DNA of 64,000 bases, from positions 84,518 to 148,517 of the forward strand of contig JAFWRO010000051.1 of assembly GCA_017519885.1 (NCBI GenBank), given 5' to 3'. This DNA comes from Liminaster sp017519885 (GTDB lineage Bacteria > Bacteroidota > Bacteroidia > Bacteroidales > UBA3663). The position numbers and the translations under genes were made by a program. Positions 60,890 through 64,000 of this stretch are shown one piece after another. Position 1 is the stretch's first letter; every line of letters begins with the position of its first letter. The notes under the pieces are model-generated. The model was not told the origin of the DNA and did no database searches. It worked only from the letters and a program-made list of their open reading frames with translations.

Positions 60890-60925
60890 ATAAGCCCCTT
60901 CCGACATCGGGAGGGGCTTATTTTG
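60890..60925. terminator. Bidirectional terminator between DUF4332 and AlaX-like genes
   Basis: TAAGCCCCT and AGGGGCTTA arms (60891-60899/60912-60920) with inner TCC/GGG pairing, followed by TTTTGT; A-rich upstream side serves the convergent gene. Confidence 0.8.
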
Positions 60926-60928
60926 TGC

Positions 60929-61417
60929 CTAATACTTGTCTGAGGGTCCATCGAGACGGAAGACAATGCGGAAGGAACCGCCTTCGGCGAGGGGTGTCCA
61001 CGACGTGGAGGAGATGCGGAAATGGCCGCATTCGAGGGTGTGCTCGACGTGGAAACCGAGGCATGCACAGACGTCGTAGTCGCCGACACGGACGAGACGC
61101 AGCGTCTCGGATGCATCGTCGGGCAGCTTGGCGAGGGAGACTTCGGGCGGAATCTGGTCGCGCGTCACATACTCCATCGTCACAGGCATGTCGGACTGGA
61201 TGACCTCATTGACACGGCGCTCGACCTCAGCAATCTGTTCGGGCGTAGGACACTGTGGCAGCTCGTAGTTGAGTTTGCTCTTCTTGCGCTCCACATGGGT
61301 GTTGCGCGAACGCTCGCAGCCGAACATACGCACCATGGTCTGGTTGAGAATGTGCTCAGCGGTGTGCGCAGGCTCGTATTCACGTTTGTTGTGGTCGTTG
61401 AGGATGGGTTCGGTCAT
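60929..61417 (-). CDS. AlaX-like tRNA editing-domain protein
   Basis: 162 residues from MTEPILNDHN. Zinc motifs HTAEHIL (HxxxH) and CLGFH (CxxxH) are those of the second additional domain of threonyl/alanyl-tRNA synthetases and free AlaX proteins. Expected to hydrolyse misacylated Ser- or Gly-tRNA. The last block is CLGFHVEHT rather than the usual CGGTH, so specificity is uncertain. A longer frame upstream overlaps the phosphatase gene and is rejected. Confidence 0.8.
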   Translation of the reverse strand: MTEPILNDHNKREYEPAHTAEHILNQTMVRMFGCERSRNTHVERKKSKLNYELPQCPTPEQIAEVERRVNEVIQSDMPVTMEYVTRDQIPPEVSLAKLPDDASETLRLVRVGDYDVCACLGFHVEHTLECGHFRISSTSWTPLAEGGSFRIVFRLDGPSDKY

Positions 61418-61449
61418 ATTGCTATTATCTTTCGCGACAAAGAGGGAGT

Positions 61450-62205
61450 TTATCTTCTGCTTCTCTTTTTCATGATTTTCGGCTGGGAGCTTTGAACGCC
61501 CATATATTCCTGACGTGCCTGCTGTAGCAAGGTCATGAATTCGGGTTCGGCACAAAGTCGAGCGAAGAGGATGCTGGCCGAGTAACGCCCGGCCTCGATA
61601 TCGCTCTGATAATGATAGCCGGCAATGACACGGCTCTGACCCATCTCGTAAGCCACCTTCATGATCGACTCGGTATGCTGGGGATCGATGGCCGTCAGTA
61701 TCATACCAACGAGCCACGACACCATAGTGTGGCCCGAAGGATAGCTACTGTAGTCGGTGGGACTCTCATGCTCGGGCACCAACGAGGCTTCCTTGAACTG
61801 CTGATAGGGACGAACACGGTGATAATACGCCTTGACGCCGGCATTCGAAACCATTTCGGTGGCATGGGCACGCTGAAGCAAAAGGAACAACTGAGGATTG
61901 GCTTCCTGCGTGACGGCATGACCCATAGCTGGCGAGAAACGCTCCATGAAATAGGCCGCATTGAGGAAGGCGTCGGAACGTGCCTGCAGGCCACGCTCGG
62001 TGGCACGCATCGACAAGCCCCACTGATACTGCGACCAATCGTCGTAGAAACGCGAATCGGTGAGTCCGGGAGGTGGTGGCAGAATTCGCTCAAGTTTTGG
62101 AGCCTCATCAGAGGTGACAAAAGGCATGCGCCCGTCATTCAGGCCTTGTGCCAACGTGATGGTCGCGAAAAGCACAATCGCCGACGCAAGAAGTGTTTTT
62201 CTCAT
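61450..62205 (-). CDS. Class A (PhoN-like) acid phosphatase, PAP2 fold
   Basis: 251 residues, signal peptide MRKTLLASAIVLFATITLAQ. PAP2 signature in three parts: KAYYHRVRP (KxxxxxxRP-type), SSYPSGHTM and SRVIAGYHYQSDIEAG. Secreted nonspecific phosphomonoesterase in the periplasm. Basic C-terminus KKRSRR is unusual. Confidence 0.88.
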   Translation of the reverse strand: MRKTLLASAIVLFATITLAQGLNDGRMPFVTSDEAPKLERILPPPPGLTDSRFYDDWSQYQWGLSMRATERGLQARSDAFLNAAYFMERFSPAMGHAVTQEANPQLFLLLQRAHATEMVSNAGVKAYYHRVRPYQQFKEASLVPEHESPTDYSSYPSGHTMVSWLVGMILTAIDPQHTESIMKVAYEMGQSRVIAGYHYQSDIEAGRYSASILFARLCAEPEFMTLLQQARQEYMGVQSSQPKIMKKRSRR

Positions 62206-62226
62206 TTTTCGAAATAATACTGATGT

Positions 62227-63375
62227 CTATCGGTTGACCTGGCGATTGACCACATTGCCATCGGCAGCGTGGATATTGAGCACGAGGCGGTCCTCTCCGG
62301 CATAGGGTGTAACGTCAATCTCTACGGTGCGCTTGCCTTCGGCCTGGACGGTGGCAAGAGTAGCGCCCGAATAGCTGACGATATCGACCGAAGCGAGCGA
62401 CACGGCAGCAGCCACCATAAGCTTGTTGTCCTGCTCTCGAATGAAGGCATCGACAGCGAAAGCATCGCCAGGATTGCCAGTCTCGCACTGCAGCTGGGTG
62501 TCGGTGTCATCAGCCACATCGTAACCATTGAGCTGGAGCCACTTGATGGCATAACGGGTACCCAAACGACGATAGCCCACACCGGCAAAGTGGAGGTTGT
62601 CGCGGCTCACCTTGCAGGCACGTGACGAGATGGTGTAAGCCGTTGGGATGTAGTTGTGAATCTGGTCGATAGTGGGGTTGGCATGCGCGCAGACACCATT
62701 CTGATCGAGGCCAACAGCTTCGCCACAAAGAACGGGCACATCTTCGGCCTTCAGGTTGAGGTCGGTGAGGATGTTCTGATAGACACGGTCCACCTGGTTG
62801 GGCCAATGAGGGCCATAGGCATCGGTCTCGCCCTGATGAATGAGCAAGCCGCGAATGATCCAACCCTGGGCTTGTGCCTGCTTGGCCAACGTGATGAGAC
62901 GCCCGTAGGGATTGCCATCGTAGGCAGCAATCTCGTTCTTCATCCAATCCATCTGACAACTATCTACGAAACCCTGGTAGAGATCCTTGTCGAAAAGACG
63001 CATGGGGCAACCATCGACAGCCACCTGGATAACGGCTACAGAGTCGATAGGCGAAAGATGCTCGAGGACAGTGCGTCCGAAATAATCGGTGGGCGACAGG
63101 TAGTTGGGACGATGATAACCCGGACGGCAGTTGCCAGGCTTGGCTACACGCCACTCTCCCACCTTGCGGTCTTCGTTTTCGGTGGAAGCAAGATTGAGGA
63201 AACGAGGCGAAACGATGGTGTCTTCTTCCGAAGAGATGTCACCGATACCTACCATGTTGGACTGGCCAATGGCGAGGAAAGCAATTTTCTGAGGCTCGGG
63301 CTGCTTCTGGCAGGATACGAAACCGAGCACTACGAGGCTGCACACGAGGCAGCAAAGGGTACGAATGCTACGCAT
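62227..63375 (-). CDS. SGNH-type carbohydrate acetylesterase-like lipoprotein
   Basis: 382 residues from MRSIRTLCC. Lipobox VLGFVS-C. Catalytic blocks AIGQSNMVG (Ser), HQGETDA and DNLHFAGVGYRRLG (Asp-His) fit the sialate O-acetylesterase/CE6 branch. A C-terminal beta domain (~290-382) follows. Likely removes acetyl groups from plant or host glycans at the cell surface. 21 bp upstream of the phosphatase gene, perhaps one transcript. Confidence 0.85.
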   Translation of the reverse strand: MRSIRTLCCLVCSLVVLGFVSCQKQPEPQKIAFLAIGQSNMVGIGDISSEEDTIVSPRFLNLASTENEDRKVGEWRVAKPGNCRPGYHRPNYLSPTDYFGRTVLEHLSPIDSVAVIQVAVDGCPMRLFDKDLYQGFVDSCQMDWMKNEIAAYDGNPYGRLITLAKQAQAQGWIIRGLLIHQGETDAYGPHWPNQVDRVYQNILTDLNLKAEDVPVLCGEAVGLDQNGVCAHANPTIDQIHNYIPTAYTISSRACKVSRDNLHFAGVGYRRLGTRYAIKWLQLNGYDVADDTDTQLQCETGNPGDAFAVDAFIREQDNKLMVAAAVSLASVDIVSYSGATLATVQAEGKRTVEIDVTPYAGEDRLVLNIHAADGNVVNRQVNR

Positions 63376-63523
63376 GACTTTATAAATTAACAATGATTAT
63401 TTTTCCACTGCAAAGTACGGGATTTTTGACGAGATTTGCAAGATTTTTGATTGAAAAGACATTTTTAAGAGTGGATTTGTAACTTTTTCGCCAAAAAGAA
63501 GAGCAACTATCAAGAATTTTTCT

Positions 63524-63531
63524 TATATTTG
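63524..63531 (+). promoter_or_regulatory. Promoter -7 box for the small ORF-GNAT pair
   Basis: TATATTTG in TCTTATATTTGCAACC, 32 bp ahead of the ATG at 63563. Confidence 0.6.
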
Positions 63532-63562
63532 CAACCAGAAAACAAGATAAAAATAGAAGATT

Positions 63563-63724
63563 ATGGCAAGACCCATCAAAGAGACCCCTATTCTTTACGG
63601 TGAGGAAGCTACCAAATTCGAGATTCGCATGCTGAACCCGCAGCCGCTCTCTCAAGAGCAGCAGGAACAAATACAAAACGATTACGAGTTCTTGCGTTCG
63701 CGTTGTATCAACTGCACATTCTGA
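63563..63724 (+). CDS. Small protein preceding a GNAT gene (antitoxin-like)
   Basis: 53 residues, MARPIKETPILYGEEATKFE ... ending CINCTF. Such short, charged proteins regularly precede GNAT acetyltransferase genes in Bacteroidetes, as the 4-bp gap to the next ATG shows here. Whether it is an antitoxin is inference. It is too short for most automatic ORF calls but has a clear promoter and start. Confidence 0.7.
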   Translation: MARPIKETPILYGEEATKFEIRMLNPQPLSQEQQEQIQNDYEFLRSRCINCTF

Positions 63725-63728
63725 ATCG

Positions 63729-63878
63729 ATGAATAAAGACGCTATCCGACTCCGCAGACTGAATGAAAACGATAGAGTGACGCAATTTGATTGTGGGGAT
63801 GAAGACTTGAATGACTTTATTCTCACTGATGCGCCACTATATTACCGTGTACGCCTTGCGACTAGTGTAGCATCCTAA
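63729..63878 (+). pseudogene. GNAT N-acetyltransferase, truncated by insertion
   Basis: Only the first ~46 codons look like GNAT: MNKDAIRLRRLNENDRVTQF, CGDEDLNDFILTDAPLY, RLATS; then VAS and a stop. The family normally continues for ~120 more residues after the LAxSY(V) block. The break coincides with the start of an IS-like sequence. Confidence 0.8.
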
Positions 63879-64000
63879 CCAGTATAAATAAAAACTGATT
63901 TTAAACAATAAAACTTCAAATTGTTCGTTTATATGTTGTTCATAAAACATAAACGACAATGGGAAGACCTAAGAAATATCACGTCCTACTCTCCGCAGAA
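63868..64000 (+). mobile_element. Left end of an IS630-like insertion sequence, runs off window
   Basis: Sequence character changes to A/T-rich after CTTGCGACTAG, about 90 bp before an ORF that starts at 63959 (MGRPKKYHVLLSAE, incomplete). That opening resembles IS630-type transposases. The exact left boundary (63866-63872) and the inverted repeat cannot be fixed without the right end. Confidence 0.5.
63959..64000 (+). CDS. Transposase start (IS630-like), incomplete
   Basis: MGRPKKYHVLLSAE reads off the window end. The opening is like the N-terminus of IS630-family transposases, which place a helix-turn-helix right after. Only 14 codons are visible. Confidence 0.5.
   Translation, partial: MGRPKKYHVLLSAE

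Noticed and set aside
1..64000. tRNA, rRNA or tmRNA genes
   Set aside because: No cloverleaf with CCA/T-loop GGTTCGA-type motif or rRNA signature was found by eye; the 130-bp element lacks tRNA arm motifs.

Overview
The window is chromosomal DNA of a Bacteroidales bacterium, most likely a Prevotella-like member of the Prevotellaceae. The grounds are: promoters of the TAnnTTTG type with few Shine-Dalgarno sites; families nearly confined to Bacteroidetes (DUF3078, DUF4837, DUF3822, DUF4332 proteins); secreted proteins with type IX secretion (T9SS)-like C-termini; and a MurA with Asp at the usual Cys position. No rRNA, tRNA or CRISPR array was found. Genus is inference.

Layout. 1-7.5 kb is an accessory-like stretch: the end of an OmpA-family gene, a decayed gene, a lipoprotein, a beta-barrel protein with a long leader, a AAA_14/DUF4143 ATPase, a 3' fragment of a second copy of the beta-barrel gene, two tiny coupled DUF3791-like genes and three secreted/surface proteins. 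7.6-11.5 kb holds trpB2, a PlsC acyltransferase, a ten-copy 41-bp hairpin array and an unknown gene. 11.5-18.5 kb is an AraC regulator divergent from a YbhGFSR-like exporter operon (TolC, HlyD, double ABC ATPase, two permeases). 18.7-22.9 kb carries a flavodoxin-like reductase, an MBL hydrolase, two unknown genes around a 537-bp hairpin-rich gap, and a K+/H+ antiporter. 23-30.5 kb has thrS, two tandemly duplicated secreted proteins and an Omp28-like protein.

30.7-38.3 kb is all minus strand: a Crp-like regulator, the three subunits of a biotin-dependent acyl-CoA carboxylase, then an S26 peptidase, PqqD-like protein, HprK-like kinase and ABC exporter. The last four look like a peptide modification and export cassette whose substrate is not visible. 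38.4-44.1 kb is lysC-lysA-DUF3078 and a RecD-like helicase. 44.3-53.1 kb is a plus-strand housekeeping run: membrane protein, DUF3822, rsmD, DUF4837, a PdxA homologue that has lost family motifs, murA, an adenylation-ACP-PlsC fusion and a MazG-type pyrophosphohydrolase. 53.2-57.7 kb has an AT-rich secreted protein, a second ten-copy 42-bp array, a GH105 hydrolase and a coiled-coil protein. 57.9-63.4 kb has serS, rpmA-rplU, a DUF4332 protein, an AlaX-like editing protein, an acid phosphatase and an SGNH esterase. The right edge shows a small-ORF/GNAT pair whose GNAT gene appears cut by an IS630-like element running off the window.

The most striking non-coding features are: two ten-copy arrays sharing one plan (GCAC...CGGCC...TGC hairpin plus A-rich linker, 41 and 42 bp); a 130-bp element with a perfect 14-bp outer stem enclosing three hairpins ahead of the mazG-like gene; five copies of a GCAGCCAT-CT-ATGGCTGC palindrome between 45.5 and 50.1 kb, one inside a gene; an intrinsic terminator embedded in the first codons of the DUF3822 gene; and paired 16/12-bp palindromes 33 bp apart upstream of the PEGA gene.
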